Positions 1 to 8,949 are shown, counted from the stretch's first letter. The stretch: 14,000 bases of DNA from Neocallimastix lanati (nom. inval.) (GCA_016946835.1 JACVTC010000029.1:196001-210000); one strand, 5' to 3'. Numbers and translations are program-made. Notes: generated from the letters alone by a model not told the origin.

Positions 1-783
1 ATACTTTTTGGATTTTAAAATTGTTTTAATTTGCTTAGAGTATCCCATATTTTCTTTATTTTTAAATCTTTCAATCACCGGTTTATTTTCATAATATAAG
101 TTTCCATTATCTCCATACATTCTCCATTGAACTTTTATTCCATCATAATCATTAAAATCATTTAAAAATTCAGTAATATTATTATATTTATAATCAATTG
201 AAAGAAATTCATCAATATCAAAAAAAGCAATCCAATCAAAATTTTTATAATTATTATAATAACAATCCTTATAAGCTTGTCCTTGTATTGTTGTTCCATT
301 CTGATGTTCTTCGAGATTTTTAGTAGTTTTAACTTTTCCTCTCCAATTAGAAATCTCAACAAATCCAATAGATATATAATCATTAATTACTTCTTCAAAT
401 TTTTCACCGTTTATATCATTATTATCATAAAGGAATATTTTATTTATTCCTAAATTTTTATAATATTCTACCCATTCCCTAATATATAGATTTTCATTTT
501 TTCCAATAGCACAAACTGCTATTTTAAAAGATTTATCACTTTTACTTTTTGTTATTACATTCATATTTGATTTATTATTGTTTCGTTCTAAATATACAGT
601 AGAAAATTTGTTAAGTACTTTATCTATTGTACATTTTTTACAATATTTAATTTTATTTTTATTATTTAATTTTTCACATTTCAAACTTCGTTTATCTAAA
701 TTGTTTATAGAAATAGTATTGATTTTTTCAATATAATAAAAAAATATAAACGTTATAAAAACCACTCTATAAGAAATTTTCAT
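1..783 (-). CDS. Glycosyltransferase, GT92/GT2-like, N-terminal part (runs off left edge)
   Basis: An open frame of 261 codons starts at the ATG at 781-783 and is still open at base 1, so the C-terminus lies outside the window. Residues 4-17 are strongly hydrophobic and look like an uncleaved signal anchor, suggesting a type II Golgi/ER membrane protein. The lumenal stem has a CxxC at residues 48-51. The catalytic domain begins near residue 87 with VCAIGKNENLYIREWVEYY, continues with LGINKIFLYDNND (residues 111-123), and holds the DxD-type metal/sugar-nucleotide site FFDIDEFL at residues 187-194 (D189, D191). This order matches Glyco_transf_92 (DUF23) or the related Glyco_tranf_2_4 domain. 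Donor and acceptor sugars cannot be told. No lesion is seen and Gln is encoded only by CAA/CAG. A closely related GT-A family is the alternative. Confidence 0.85.
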   Translation of the reverse strand, partial: MKISYRVVFITFIFFYYIEKINTISINNLDKRSLKCEKLNNKNKIKYCKKCTIDKVLNKFSTVYLERNNNKSNMNVITKSKSDKSFKIAVCAIGKNENLYIREWVEYYKNLGINKIFLYDNNDINGEKFEEVINDYISIGFVEISNWRGKVKTTKNLEEHQNGTTIQGQAYKDCYYNNYKNFDWIAFFDIDEFLSIDYKYNNITEFLNDFNDYDGIKVQWRMYGDNGNLYYENKPVIERFKNKENMGYSKQIKTILKSKKY

Positions 784-2221
784 TTTATTATTATTGAATA
801 TTATTTTATATATTATTTAAATTTATATAAAATAAATAATATATAAAATCATTTTATAATTTATATTACTTAAAAAAAAAAAGGTTTAAAGAAATTGGAC
901 ATGGAAATTCTTATAGTTTAATTTGGATTTCAAATTGTTATAATTATTAAATTAATTATATTATTGAATTCCTCTACTTCTTGAATTATAAATATAAATT
1001 ATATATTATAATTTAATTTTCTTTTATTTATATTCAAAAATTAATATTTTAATCAAAATTTATTATAATTATTTTTTAAATATAAAAGTTTGTTTATTTT
1101 CTTTTTCTTAAATTTTAATTTAAATTTAAATTTAAATTGTTAAATATAATTAATTACATATTTAATAATTTAATATATTTATTTATATGTTTTAAAAAAA
1201 AGTTAGTTCTTTTCATATTTATTTGAAGAATATATTTATATTTTTAAAATTCTTTAATATTTAATTTCGATAATTAAATTTTAAATTAATATTTTATTAG
1301 TTAATAACTCATACTCGTATTTGGACAAATAATATCCTTCATTTAGTTAGTAAAAAGGTATTCTTTTTTCTTTTTTTTTATTTTTTATTTCAAATTTTAG
1401 ATTATTACAATTTTTATAATTAATTTTCAAAACCTCAAATTGAGATTTCAAAAAAAAATTTTAAAAATTTTTATTACTAAATTAGTTTAATTCATGTTCG
1501 GAGATTTAATATTTTTCAAAATTCATTTTATTATATGTATAATTTATTTCACTTAAATTATATATTTAATGTTTGACGAATTTGAATTTCTATTAATACT
1601 GTACTTTTAAACTTAATTTTGAATATTAAAGAATTTAATTATATATTTCAAAAAAAATTCTAAAAGGAATAAATTATATTCAGTTCCTGAATATAATTTT
1701 CATATTGAATTTCTGATAGTTTTCTTCTTGAAATTATAAATTGTACCCCATAGAATTTTTTTTCAGAGAATTCTTTAGAGAGTCCTTAAGACTATTAATA
1801 AATTAAAAATAATTAAGATGGAGATTTTTAATATGTTAATAGACAGCTAATTATATTTAATATTATGTCAAAATTATTAATATTTTTTTATTATATGAAT
1901 TATTATGAATACTAAAGAATAATTCTGTTAAAGACAAAATTGTCTTATATACTTATTTATATTATTGATTTATATAAACCAATAATTAATCTCTAAGTAA
2001 ATTAAATATGTTAATTAAAATATTACAATATATAATAAATTTAAAGTAAAAAACTTCCATAAAAAGAATACATATTTATAAAAAAATCTTAATAAACATT
2101 TTATAATATCATTTACTATAGAAAATATTTTACTTTATGGTTTTCTTATTTTATTGTTTTTCTATTTCTTTCAAAAATATATAAAATGTTCCTTTCTTAA
2201 ATTTGTTTTTATATTTATAAA
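784..2221. other. AT-rich intergenic region without a supported gene
   Basis: Both strands are dense with stops, and base composition is almost pure A/T with many A and T runs. A short AAATTT-type repeat lies near 1111-1138. I see no tRNA, no conserved coding fragment and no transposon ends. The first part must contain the promoter of the minus-strand glycosyltransferase, but no specific site can be named. Confidence 0.6.
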
Positions 2222-2480
2222 TGTCAAAATAATGATTAATTTAATTAATCTATCTTTAATATAAATAATGACCAATTACTTGTATTAATATTTAAAATAA
2301 AAAGTATAAAAATCATGGAATTATTATTTTAATAAAAAACAATATCTTATACAAAAAGAGTATAAAAATAATTTATACTGTTATAAAAAAATATTTTTCT
2401 AAAAACTACTAATCCATATATATTTATTATTGTGTTTATTATAACTTATTTGAGTGTTTCTTAACATAATATTTTTGACA
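2222..2480 (+). repeat. 5' LTR of element A
   Basis: This 259-bp copy matches 13621-13880 at roughly 97 percent by eye. Its ends form a short inverted repeat, TGTCAAAA and TTTTGACA. TATA-like stretches such as tataaaaa near 2305 could serve the LTR promoter. The sequence immediately downstream is the primer-binding site, which shows this is a 5' LTR with attached body and not a solo LTR. Confidence 0.92.
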
Positions 2481-2513
2481 GATTAAGAGTCTCAATCTCA
2501 ACCGATTAATCCA
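2481..2513 (+). other. Primer-binding site of element A, complementary to the tRNA-Lys(CTT) 5' half
   Basis: The 14 bases at 2481-2494, directly after the LTR, read on the minus strand as TGAGACTCTTAATC. This is the anticodon arm of a typical tRNA-Lys(CTT), with the C-T-C-T-T-A-A loop. Weaker similarity extends through the D-loop (TCGGT on the minus strand) to about 2513. The primer 3' end would lie around tRNA position 39-40, as in the half-tRNA priming of Drosophila copia. The organism's own tRNA-Lys is not in the window, so the comparison is with the general consensus from memory. Confidence 0.7.
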
Positions 2514-2580
2514 TATAAAAGCTAAGTATTTTTTTTAAAATAAAAATTTAACATTAAATAAACTTGAAATTTATATATTT

Positions 2581-2585
2581 ATTAT
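2581..2585. repeat. Target site duplication of element B, left copy
   Basis: The five bases attat directly precede the left LTR of element B and are repeated at 8074-8078. Five bp is the usual length for copia integrases. In such AT-rich DNA a chance match is possible, but it agrees with the LTR, primer-binding-site and polypurine evidence. Confidence 0.75.
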
Positions 2586-2792
2586 TGTCAAAAATAACAA
2601 TTAAGAGTTACTCAGAATATATAATTAAGATAGTTTATTAGAATAAAGTTAAGGGTTATCAAATGTAGAAAGGGGTAAAACAGGATTTATATACATGAAG
2701 TAATATGTGGCTTGATACTTATCTTATGATATAATAATATAGATATGATAATTTAATAACATAAGTTATTGGTTCTTTTTATATTTTTAACA
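2586..2792 (-). repeat. 3' LTR of element B
   Basis: Read on the minus strand it starts TGTTAAAAATA and ends TATTTTTGACA, a terminal inverted repeat of 11 with one mismatch. Its single difference from 7867-8073 is a C/T in the gttaCtc / gttaTtc context near 2613. The adjacent polypurine tract marks it as the 3' copy. Confidence 0.92.
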
Positions 2793-2806
2793 TTCCCCCT
2801 CAAATC
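2793..2806 (-). other. Polypurine tract of element B
   Basis: On the minus strand this reads GATTTGAGGGGGAA and abuts the LTR start TGTT. It resembles the tract of element A (GATTTTTGGGGGAA before TGTC), which supports a copia origin for B. It would prime plus-strand DNA synthesis. Confidence 0.8.
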
Positions 2807-3367
2807 TAATTTTCTTTATATTATAAATTAGATTTGCAACATTATTAGTTTATATAATATTTAATATAATTTTAATAGATATTATAGATTATGTAGTTCT
2901 AATTTAGTTCTATATAAAGATTCTATTATTTCTTTAATCATATAAGTGTCTTAATTATCTCAATTATGTAAATATAATTGTAATTTGCTTATATTTATAT
3001 TCTTTGTTAGTTTTAAGTTGTGAAGATTCCTTCTTTGGGTGTTTGTAATTGAGTAAATATATTTCATGTTCTACATTTTTTATTATATTTTAGATGTATT
3101 CATAAAGTTTTATTTATGATAATATCTTTTAAATCTAAAAAAAAAAAATAAAGAGGTTAATAATCGTTTGAAACCAACTTCTCAATTATTGTAAAAGTTT
3201 CAGTACTTTTTTACAAATCTAAATTAAATAATTAATATTAAATTAGTATACGAAGTGATGATAGAGGACCAATGCAACAAAAGCTAAGTAAAGAAATTTT
3301 CTAATATTGATAAGACTATGATGATTAAATATGACTATTGATTTATTTCTAGTGTGTATGACCGTAA

Positions 3368-3760
3368 CCAAACAAAACATAATATTGGCTCTCTACTTTA
3401 TGATTTATAATTCTACAATATAATGTTTATCACATTTTTTCAAAATTTGTAACTGTAATATACTTAAATCTATTTAAAAAATAGCATTTAGATTAAGGAC
3501 TTTTTTTCTGCTTTTCTTCATTTTATAAATATCTTCATCAGTTCTAATAATAATTTAGTAAACTTCAACTATCTTCACAATCAACGGCTTTCCCAAATAA
3601 AACAAAATATCGGTTCTTAATTTTATAATTTATAATCCTACAATATAAAATTGAACTCTTTTTCAAATTTTATATCAGAAATATAATTATTTTTAAATTG
3701 ACATTCAGAATAAGAACTTCTTTAATTTTCTACTTTCTAATTCATATTTCTTAAAATTTT
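3368..3760. repeat. Diverged tandem duplication, two copies
   Basis: The segment starting at 3368 (ccaaacaaaacataat, then atttataattctacaatata) recurs in diverged form starting at 3593 (ccaaataaaacaaaat, then atttataatcctacaatata). The similarity continues for about 165 bp in each copy, through gcatttagattaaggact against acattcagaataagaact. Alignment is by eye, with indels. The function is unknown. Confidence 0.6.
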
Positions 3761-3848
3761 TATTGATAACCTCTTCAATTCCAAAAAGAAAATAATACCT
3801 ATATAAACAAATTTCCTTATTAACGTCGGATTTACGGACCAAAGCGGC

Positions 3849-3858
3849 TTATGCTTCT

Positions 3859-3897
<39 letters not shown>

Positions 3898-4019
3898 TTC
3901 TTTTCACTGATTATTTTTCTTCTTTTATTTAATAAAACTCTTTCGCAATTATCAAATTTTCTTTTTATACCAAATTTCCGGGCTAAGACCTTAGGCACTT
4001 TTTGCGGCTCTTTTTCCTT
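3849..4019 (-). other. Short stop-free frame with Lys run in a GC-richer patch, unrecognised
   Basis: This patch stands out from its surroundings by its G/C content. One minus-strand frame stays open for 56 codons without a Met. It is rich in Lys and Arg (for example PKVLARKFGIKRKFDNCERV), then ten AAA codons, then EEA and a stop. It could be a decayed exon or captured cDNA piece, or simply chance. I do not recognise the protein, and the lysine run comes from the homopolymer. Confidence 0.25.
3861..3891. repeat. T31 homopolymer
   Basis: An uninterrupted run of 31 T. It could be a poly-A tail relic on the minus strand or a slippage-grown tract. Its length may be inexact in the assembly. Confidence 0.9.
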
Positions 4020-5287
4020 TCAATACACTATAACAATTACATCTTACTTACATTTTACTTCTTATTTTATAAGTAAATTTACATACTCTAATATTCTAAT
4101 ATTTTACATTATAGTTAATTTCTCATTCTTTTTTTTTTTTTAAAATTTTTTTATGTTTTATCAATTTACATTATTTCATTATATTACATATATACTTTAT
4201 TACAAATTGAAATATATTTAGTATGCATAATAACTACTGATATATTATTAAAATTAACAAATTGAGCAAGCAAAGTAATTAGTAATTGAATATAAATGAG
4301 AAGAGAAGTGGAGGATTAATTACTAAATTAAAATTATATTAATAATTAAAATTTAAATTTTAATAAATAGTCAATTATTTTAAATATTTTGTATATTAGT
4401 TTATTGTCTATATATTGCAATTATAAGTAGAATAATATATATAATATATATTCCAATTTTTGGGTGTAAATTAAATATGCAAAGAATTAAAATTTTAAAG
4501 TTGATCAAAAATAATTCTGTAATTAACTACTAATTTTAAAGATTAATGATACAATAGAGTAGATAAAGTATTAATGGATATAAAAGTAAATTAATTAAAT
4601 AATACGGTAACTATTAAAGTTTAATTTATTATTTACTATTAACACAAATATATTTCATCATTTATTTAAACTGGAAATAATATAATTATAACATTTTAGT
4701 AATTGCGATTCAGATATTATTTTCTATTTAATTTAAATTAATGACTGAATTTTATAAAAAAAATAGCTTTTATTGTAATGAAGTATGTATATATTTATCA
4801 TAAAGTAACCATTGTTAATTTGTTTATGGAAACAAAACTTTTTATTGTAGTTTATAGTAGAAATTATCAAATAAATAATACAATATTCTATATTTTGAAT
4901 ATTAATTTATAATAAATAGCTTGAAATAATGAACAAATAATAGAATTTCATTAATTTATATACCATAAAAAAAATAAAATAAGCGCAATATATATTTATA
5001 AATTTATTGTTATATAAAAAATAAATAATATATATATATAAATTCCTGTTTATTTTTATTTTGATTGATATTGGTTTATATTATTTATTATAAATAATAT
5101 TGAAATTAACTTATTGTTTATATTTATTGTCGGTTTATTGTAATAAATAATATCTATATATATATTAAAGTTTGCAATATATTAACGTATATACCATATT
5201 ATAAATAAAATGATATTTAATATAATAATAAATTTCTAAATATTCAAGATTAATAATATACAATAGAATTGTATATAATAACAAACA

Positions 5288-5931
5288 ATGCAAAACAAAA
5301 TAGTTTTAGCAATATTTACTATTATTTTTTATATTTATTTTATTAATTGTGAGAGTTTATCGTACGAGGATGTTCCTAAGTATCTAACTAAAGATGAAGT
5401 ATTAAAATTAAAAAATGCTGTTTTTGTCGCCTTTTATTGTAAAAATAATCTATGTGCTAAGACTAAACATAGTTACACAGATTTTTTGTTGAATTCCCTG
5501 ATGAAAATAGAAGAATGAAGAAGTATATTACTGAAACATGTCCGCGTGATAAAATCGGAACCAAAATGTGTAATACCGAAATATACTATGATGGAAACCT
5601 GTTTTATACTAACTGTACTTCAAATTCAGATTGTTTGTCTAATAAATGTCTTAAAAGCGTTTGTGTTTTTAACGATGACAATCCGATTGTGCATTGTGAT
5701 GATATATACTTAGGTGGTGGCAGATCATATATGCATTGTGGCAAACCCTATCATGATACATGTAAAACCGATAATGAATGCTCTTCTAAAATATGTTTTG
5801 AAGATAATACTTGTAATTTGCAACGTAAAGGACCTTTTGATAGTGAAGAGTGGAGTGGTTATGATGCACTCAATTTATATTATGTTTATTGCTTTATTTT
5901 TGTTAATTTGTTGTTGTTATTCTATTTGTAA
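5288..5931 (+). pseudogene. Secreted/membrane Cys-rich protein gene with a one-base frameshift
   Basis: The start at 5288 gives a clear signal peptide (MQNKIVLAIFTIIFYIYFINC, residues 1-21). The frame continues to the T6 run at 5481-5486, where the sequence must pass from one frame to the next; one more T would keep YTDF joined to VEFPDENRR, and as it stands the first frame stops at 5518. The second part carries two similar modules, C-x5-C-x4-C-x4-C (CTSNSDCLSNKC...) and C-x5-C-x4-C-x5-C (CKTDNECSSKIC...), and ends in a hydrophobic segment. The restored length would be about 214 residues. An alternative frame at the 3' end, to 5953, also encodes a hydrophobic helix followed by Cys and Lys residues (FLLICCCYSICKKEEINK), so a second shift near 5870 is possible. 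The layout resembles lineage-specific Cys-rich surface proteins of gut fungi, as I recall them. Function unknown. A sequencing error in the T run is the main alternative to a true pseudogene. It lies inside element B, antisense to it. Confidence 0.65.
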
Positions 5932-6428
5932 AAAGGAAGAAATAAATAAATAAATAAATAAATTATATATACTATAATCTATAATTATCATAAACATTTG
6001 ATAAGTATATATAATAATTACAAGATAAATATTAATTTTTTTTAAAATTTCTTTTTAAAATTTTAAAAATATCATCATAAAATTATTGTATATTATATAA
6101 TTTATTTTAATACGTATATAAAAGATATCATAAAACAATAATTATCAAAGTAATTTCTGTAGTACTATAATTTGAAGGATTTAATATATATATATATATA
6201 TTATACTTAAAAGAATATTTATAAAAATAATATATTTAATATATAAATTTTCGAATATTGAAATGTTTTTAATTTTTATAATTTTAACTTAAAATAATTG
6301 AAATATAAATATTGAAAAGGTTTATTAAACAACCAAATAATTCTTTATTAAATTTATTTATTTAATTAAAAGTTATATATTATTATTATAAATATATATA
6401 TATATTTGTTAGTGTATATATAAATTTT
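5932..6428. other. AT-rich spacer inside element B, with short AAAT and AT repeats
   Basis: An (AAAT)n tetranucleotide run at 5940-5963 follows the Cys-rich gene and contains AATAAA motifs that could serve as polyadenylation signals. An (AT)n run lies near 6186-6201. No other coding signal is seen. Confidence 0.55.
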
Positions 6429-6703
6429 GAAAGTACACCTAAATGTATTTATTATCGTCAAATTAACATTCCAGGTACCATGATAGCGGAACTTATGCTA
6501 ATGGTAAATTATTAAATAGTAATATTGGAAGTGTTATACTTCGAAATCTATCTATATCTTCATGGGGTATAAATTCACGCATTATTGAATATTCAAAAAC
6601 ACAAGATATGGATATTACAAAACAATTAAACAATGGAATTAGATATTTTGATATAAGACTTTCAACCACTGATGAACCATTTTACTTCTTTTTTTTTTTT
6701 TAA
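6429..6703 (+). pseudogene. PI-PLC X domain fragment
   Basis: In one frame 6429-6476 ends with QINIPG and the start of PGT. The next frame from 6479 reads HDSGTYANGKLLNS, then SSWGINSRIIEYSKTQDMDI, then KQLNNGIRYFDIRLS, and stops at 6701 inside and after a poly-T run. PGTHDSGTY holds the first catalytic His of phosphatidylinositol-specific phospholipase C X domains, and GIRYFDIRL is the next conserved strand. The second catalytic His region and everything after it are missing. One base is lacking in the PGT/HDS junction (ccaggtaccatgat). The piece has no start codon and is broken at both ends, so it is a relic inside element B, antisense to it. The domain call is firm; the identity of the parent gene is unknown. 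Confidence 0.8.
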
Positions 6704-6980
6704 CTTATATAAATATGGACTATACAATGAAGTGAACAAATTTCCATTGAAGTATGAATCATATTAGTTTTGAAATTACTGATATATTGTTCTATTGATA
6801 TTAGTATATTTTAATTTTGATTTATAATTTTGTAATGCAATTATTTAAAATTTTCATTATTTAGTTGAAATAATAAAAATGCATTTAAGAAGAAAATTAT
6901 TAAATAATAAGGATTTTTTATTGTTAATAATATATTAATACTATTATTATTATAATTTATTTATTTATTATTAATTAAAA
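6704..6980. other. AT-rich spacer without a supported feature
   Basis: This lies between the PI-PLC fragment and the ATT microsatellite. I see no open frame or structured element in it. Confidence 0.5.
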
Positions 6981-7084
<104 letters not shown>

Positions 7085-7207
7085 GTTGGTTGACCATATT
7101 TTTCAACTCAACTCTTTGATTTATTTATATAGTTGGTTGACCATATTTTTCAACTCAACTCTTTAATTTATTTATATAGTTGGTTGACTATGTTTTTCAA
7201 CTCAACA
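7085..7207. repeat. 47-bp minisatellite, about 2.6 copies, each with a stem-loop
   Basis: Units start at 7085, 7132 and 7179. Each begins with a 28-nt inverted repeat, GTTGGTTGA...TCAACTCAAC, able to form a 9-bp stem with one bulged base and a loop of about 9 nt. Copies 1 and 2 are nearly identical. Copy 3 differs only in the loop and loses the spacer. On element B's strand the array lies roughly 660-780 nt downstream of the 5' LTR, in the leader. Confidence 0.9.
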
Positions 7208-7831
7208 TAAGCTTAACAACATAAATGTATAATTTTATATATATATATATTTTAGATAATAATAATAAGAATAATAACTTGTTTATTTTCATTAAATATT
7301 TGTTTCATGTCAAATTAGGGTAATTTATTCATATTTTTATTACACATTAATATGTGTAATAATTGAAGATATTAATTATTTAAATACATAACTTTTGATT
7401 TATATGTATTATAAAATTTTTAATATTCATTACTTATTATTTAAATACTTTGAATTTATAATATTCATTATAGTTTAATGTAATTCAATAAATAATAGTT
7501 ATTATTATTTCATTTACTTCTTTATTTAAAATAAATATAATGTTTTCATATATTTTATATGTCTATGATGATTAAAATAATTATTTTATTTTGCTAAAAT
7601 TATGATTAAATCTTAGTTTGATACTTATTGTCATTGCTGATTATGGTCTTGTACCGTTATTTTAAGTTTTATAATATTTATTTATATGTTTGTTTATTTT
7701 TTGGTCATTTGTAATTTATATTGAGAGAATAATTATGCGTTCAATTCAATTTAAATAATAAATTTTAAATTTGTTAATTTATTTAATTATGAAAAAATTT
7801 ATATAATTTATTTTCGATACTTAACTGTTAT
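7208..7831. other. AT-rich leader portion of element B
   Basis: This lies between the stem-loop minisatellite and the primer-binding site of element B. No open frame, tRNA or known domain is seen on either strand. On the minus strand it would be the first part of the element's untranslated leader. Confidence 0.5.
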
Positions 7832-7866
7832 TTCGAGCTCAACTTTGTAGAGTGAGACTCTTAATC
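7832..7866 (-). other. Primer-binding site of element B, complementary to the tRNA-Lys(CTT) 5' half
   Basis: The plus strand reads AGCTCA (7835-7840), then a D-loop-like stretch, GTAGAG and TGAGACTCTTAATC (7853-7866), which together form the D arm and anticodon arm of a tRNA-Lys(CTT) ending just past the anticodon loop. The minus strand is thus complementary to a 5' half-tRNA whose 3' end abuts the LTR. The 14-base core is identical to that of element A, while the D-arm parts differ. Because it sits between LTR and element body, a real tRNA gene is unlikely. Confidence 0.72.
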
Positions 7867-8073
7867 TGTCAAAAATAACAATTAAGAGTTATTCAGAATA
7901 TATAATTAAGATAGTTTATTAGAATAAAGTTAAGGGTTATCAAATGTAGAAAGGGGTAAAACAGGATTTATATACATGAAGTAATATGTGGCTTGATACT
8001 TATCTTATGATATAATAATATAGATATGATAATTTAATAACATAAGTTATTGGTTCTTTTTATATTTTTAACA
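7867..8073 (-). repeat. 5' LTR of element B
   Basis: This 207-bp copy differs from 2586-2792 at one base. It is adjoined on its inner side by the primer-binding site and on its outer side by the attat duplication. It should carry the promoter for the minus-strand element RNA. Confidence 0.92.
7966..7974 (-). promoter_or_regulatory. TATA box candidate in the element B LTR
   Basis: The minus strand reads tatataaat followed by a C/T-rich stretch (cctgttttacccctttctac), the classic layout of an LTR promoter and start region. The same site occurs in the other LTR at 2685-2693. In DNA this AT-rich the TATA motif alone is weak evidence; the adjacent pyrimidine stretch is what makes it stand out. 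Confidence 0.4.
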
Positions 8074-8078
8074 ATTAT
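8074..8078. repeat. Target site duplication of element B, right copy
   Basis: attat directly follows the right LTR of element B and equals 2581-2585. It marks where the leader of element A resumes. Confidence 0.75.
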
Positions 8079-8949
8079 TAAATATTAATTTTTAATTATT
8101 TATATATATATATAAATATTTATAAATTATAAAACTAAAATAAAAGTGGAATCTTTAATATTTAAAATAATTGTACAAAGAAGTCCAATATCAATATAAT
8201 TGAATTTGAAAATAAACGAAAGGTCAGCTATTAGACATAAGCTGAGGATGAAATAAAAGATCAGCTATTGAATATAAGCTGAGAATAAAAGAACATAACA
8301 TGTCAGCTATGCTATATAAGCTGGGAAAAATATAATAAAGAATTCAATTATATAATAAATAATTAAAATAAAGATTTTAATTAAAATGAAATTACAATAA
8401 TATATTAAATATGAACAATTAATGATATAATCATTTTCACAACAATAGCAAAAATATTTAAATACACTTAATATAAATAAATTAATTTCTTTATACTATT
8501 GTTCGTAATATAAATATATACGATACTTTGTAATAAACATTAATAAAAATAATTTATTCTTAATTAAAAAAGGAATAGTAACATAATCACACTCACATTA
8601 TTTAATAAAAGAATCAAAATGATAGGTCTCAGTAATAATAAAATTATACTAATTCCTCCCTCAATATTAAAAAAAAATGTATATTAATATCTTTAAATTA
8701 AATTTTTTAAATATTAATCATTAAAAAATCTATATAAATAGATTAATAATAAATTGTCACTAAAAATAGAACCAATCAAAATTAATTACAATTTACATTA
8801 TTTAATTTAATAAAATAAAATCTAACTAAAGAAATAAAAAAAATATATAAAAGACAAATTAAAGAAAAGCAATAAAAAATAAATTAAGAAAATAATAAAA
8901 CATAAATACTTTTAATTAAAACAAGAAGGTAAAAATAAAAAAATAGAAA
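8079..8949 (+). other. Untranslated leader of element A (continuation after element B)
   Basis: This runs from the end of B's target duplication to the Gag start. It contains the three stem-loops at 8224-8324 and otherwise A-rich, stop-dense sequence. A pyrimidine patch at 8653-8662 (ttcctccctc) is not explained. Together with 2481-2585 it gives a leader of roughly 975 nt. Confidence 0.7.
8224..8324 (+). repeat. Three tandem 22-nt stem-loops in the element A leader
   Basis: Copies lie at 8224-8245, 8261-8282 and 8303-8324. Each has the form TCAGCT, 10 variable bases, AGCTGA (AGCTGG in the third, which still allows a T-G pair). The arms are constant while the loops differ, as expected if the structure is what is kept. 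A role in RNA packaging, dimerisation or translation of the element is possible but unproven. Confidence 0.8.

Larger units (their letters stand above)
2807..5287. other. Interior of element B, 3' portion, mostly non-coding
   Basis: Nearly 2.5 kb of AT-rich sequence without a long open frame. On the minus strand, 2890-2980 faintly resembles the copia RNase H C-terminus (an I-E-I...L-I pattern at the place of HIDIRYHHIR) but is full of stops, so it may be a decayed pol remnant. A diverged tandem duplication (3368-3760) and a GC-richer patch with a poly-T tract (3820-4025) are listed separately. From 4030 to 5287 I see only AT-rich DNA, which must include the 5' flank of the Cys-rich gene. Confidence 0.5.

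Noticed and set aside
162-383. Minus-strand frame of 73 codons
   Set aside because: It is an alternative-frame shadow of the glycosyltransferase, which is open on the same strand in another frame with clear motifs.
7832-7866. A truncated tRNA-Lys gene, or integration into tRNA genes
   Set aside because: Only the 5' half is present, it lies between LTR and element body, and element A has the same arrangement. A primer-binding site explains both cases; a target site would lie outside the LTRs.
8653-8662. Inverted polypurine-like patch (ttcctccctc) as a third element end
   Set aside because: No LTR-like terminus or repeat copy adjoins it, so it cannot be told from chance.
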